Positions 5,125 to 6,115 of a stretch of DNA of 6,115 bases are shown here, in pieces (positions within the stretch are counted from its first letter, which is position 1; each line of letters opens with the position of its first letter). The DNA comes from Caulobacteraceae bacterium (GTDB taxonomy: Bacteria; Pseudomonadota; Alphaproteobacteria; Caulobacterales; Caulobacteraceae). Below the pieces are notes generated by a model. That model had not been told where the DNA came from. It ran no database searches and saw only the letters and a program-made list of their open reading frames with translations. The position numbers and the translations under genes are program-made. The stretch is from NCBI GenBank assembly GCA_030151985.1, contig JASLDZ010000265.1:1-6115 (forward strand), read 5' to 3'.

Positions 5125-5862
5125 ATGATGAAGTCGATCCTAGCCGGCGCTGCGGCGCTGATCCTGGCCGCGATGTGCAGCGGTGCGCACGCGACAACAG
5201 TTGCAACGATTTCAGGATGTTACGATTGCGGCGTGTATGACACGCCGTCCCTGATCTTCAACAACACGACGGGCGGGACGCTAACGAACGCCAAGATCGT
5301 GCTGACAGGCTACCAAGGCGACAACAACGGCCTGAGCGCCAGCGTCTGGCTGGGCGACCTCTCGGCCGGTTCGACGCAGGTGTTCTGGGGCAGCCTTCCT
5401 GGGGTTCCCGGCGGGACGACGCCTGGAAACCTGACCGCCTACGACTACGACGACGAGTACATCGGCACGCCCTACGCCATCAACGACCCGACCTGCGGCG
5501 GCGGCGGCTGCGCACCGGGCGGAGGCTCGCAGTGGTACGCCGACGTCGGGAACTTCAACGTGGTCTTCACCGCCACTGTGGTGGGCGGCGTCTACGACGG
5601 GCAGTCGGTCTATTCGGTCTTCAGTCCTGCGAACAACGCCACGGGCGGGTTCGTGGGTTGGGAAGGTCTCGATCCCAAGGGCTACTCCGAATCGCCGCTC
5701 TACGATGTCCACGACGGCTCGCTGACCGGCCGGCTTGCCGACATCGACCTCGGCGTTCCGCCGTCGGCCCCTGAACCGCAGACGTGGCTTCTGATGCTGA
5801 CCGGCGTGTTCGGGTTGGGGCTGGTCCTGCGTCGGCGGTCCTCCCCGGTCAGGGTCGCCTGA
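5125..5862 (+). CDS. PEP-CTERM sorting-domain surface protein with two Cys pairs
   Basis: 245 residues from the first of two adjacent ATG codons. The signal peptide is clear: Lys3, a hydrophobic core, cleavage after SGAHA near residue 23. The mature part begins with CYDC (Cys32, Cys35) and later has CGGGGC (Cys124, Cys129). Two close pairs in an exported protein suggest disulfides or a metal site. Beta-strand-like segments (AKIVLTGY, SASVWLGDL, FNVVFTATV, DGQSVYSVFS) suggest a beta-sandwich; a Tyr/Asp-rich stretch (AYDYDDEY, 105-112) and Gly-rich loops lie between. The C-terminus has PEPQTWLLM (Pro216-Glu217-Pro218, Trp221), a hydrophobic helix, and RRR (243-... region near the end), the exosortase sorting signal. 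It lies downstream of another PEP-CTERM gene but has its own regulatory gap, so it is probably a separate transcription unit. It shares only its sorting signal with the first protein. The mature function is unknown. Confidence 0.94.
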   Translation: MMKSILAGAAALILAAMCSGAHATTVATISGCYDCGVYDTPSLIFNNTTGGTLTNAKIVLTGYQGDNNGLSASVWLGDLSAGSTQVFWGSLPGVPGGTTPGNLTAYDYDDEYIGTPYAINDPTCGGGGCAPGGGSQWYADVGNFNVVFTATVVGGVYDGQSVYSVFSPANNATGGFVGWEGLDPKGYSESPLYDVHDGSLTGRLADIDLGVPPSAPEPQTWLLMLTGVFGLGLVLRRRSSPVRVA

Positions 5863-5876
5863 GGCTGGCGGTTTGA

Positions 5877-5909
5877 GGAAGGGGCGCGGCCCTCGGGTCG
5901 CGCTCTTCC
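5877..5909 (+). terminator. Probable terminator hairpin after the second PEP-CTERM gene
   Basis: Starting 14 bases after the stop codon, GGAAG/CTTCC and GCGCG/CGCGC pair around a CCC/GGG tip with a small internal bulge. It is the strongest hairpin in the window and is followed by CTTCG rather than a true T-run. Position and stability favour transcription termination. Confidence 0.5.
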
Positions 5910-6048
5910 CTTCGCATCCCGAGCGGCGAGCACCGGCGCGAAAGTTCTCTAACGCGCTCGGGCCGGCGTTCAGGAGCGGGCGGCGAGGAGCGCGCCGGCC
6001 GGGGCGACCCGCGAGGGAGCCTCTCGCCGGGCGCTGAAGCTCTTCGCG

Positions 6049-6086
6049 AAGGGGCGCCTTTCTCCTACGGCGGCGTCGCGCCCCTT
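6049..6086 (-). terminator. Perfect 9-base inverted repeat, possible terminator of a minus-strand gene entering from the right
   Basis: AAGGGGCGC (6049-6057) and GCGCCCCTT (6078-6086) are perfect complements around a 20-base loop. On the minus strand, TAA at 6087-6085 overlaps the first arm and closes a short open frame from the window edge (ending ATWTVSTTA). This fits a convergent gene whose stop is embedded in its terminator. Only 9 codons are visible, so the gene itself is not called. The same AAGGGGCGC word also occurs at 5879-5887. Confidence 0.38.
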
Positions 6087-6115
6087 ACGCCGTGGTGCTG
6101 ACTGTCCATGTGGCG

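Noticed and set aside
1..6115. tRNA, rRNA, CRISPR array or insertion sequence
   Set aside because: No cloverleaf-like segment, no regularly spaced repeats, no transposase and no terminal inverted repeats with target duplication were seen.

Overview
The window is GC-rich DNA with short intergenic gaps and GTG/TTG as well as ATG starts. It looks like chromosome from an alphaproteobacterium, most plausibly Caulobacterales (Caulobacter/Phenylobacterium-like) or a sphingomonad relative. The clues are the TolC-type outer-membrane factor, two surface proteins with PEPxxW-type C-terminal sorting signals, a TTAACCAT-type motif, a Caulobacter-style candidate promoter, and a small acidic protein containing MAANDN. 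The lineage is inferred from style, not proven.

Layout. Bases 1-948 (+) hold the 3' part of a TolC-family outer-membrane channel gene. Converging on it, 1014-1979 (-) is a complete NAD-dependent epimerase/dehydratase (extended SDR) gene. Two plus-strand genes follow: a 60-residue acidic protein of unknown function (2114-2296) and an exported CAP/SCP-domain protein (2373-2993). At 3110-3788 a divergent pair of very small DNA-binding proteins appears: a ribbon-helix-helix protein (-) and a double helix-turn-helix protein (+). The last third holds two separate PEP-CTERM surface proteins (3987-4769 and 5125-5862, both +), with a 355-base regulatory-looking gap between them. The end (5863-6115) has no confident gene but carries strong inverted repeats consistent with terminators of converging transcription units.

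Cooperation between genes. There is no obvious single pathway. A cell-envelope theme recurs: outer-membrane export channel, sugar-nucleotide-type SDR, secreted CAP protein and two exosortase substrates. No exosortase or polysaccharide biosynthesis cluster is in the window, so the two PEP-CTERM proteins must rely on sorting machinery encoded elsewhere. The most unusual parts are the regulatory gap before the second PEP-CTERM gene (perfect palindrome, 10-base direct repeat, candidate CtrA half-site overlapping a candidate promoter, and a Shine-Dalgarno in a hairpin loop) and the divergent mini-regulator pair. No mobile element, CRISPR, tRNA or rRNA was seen.
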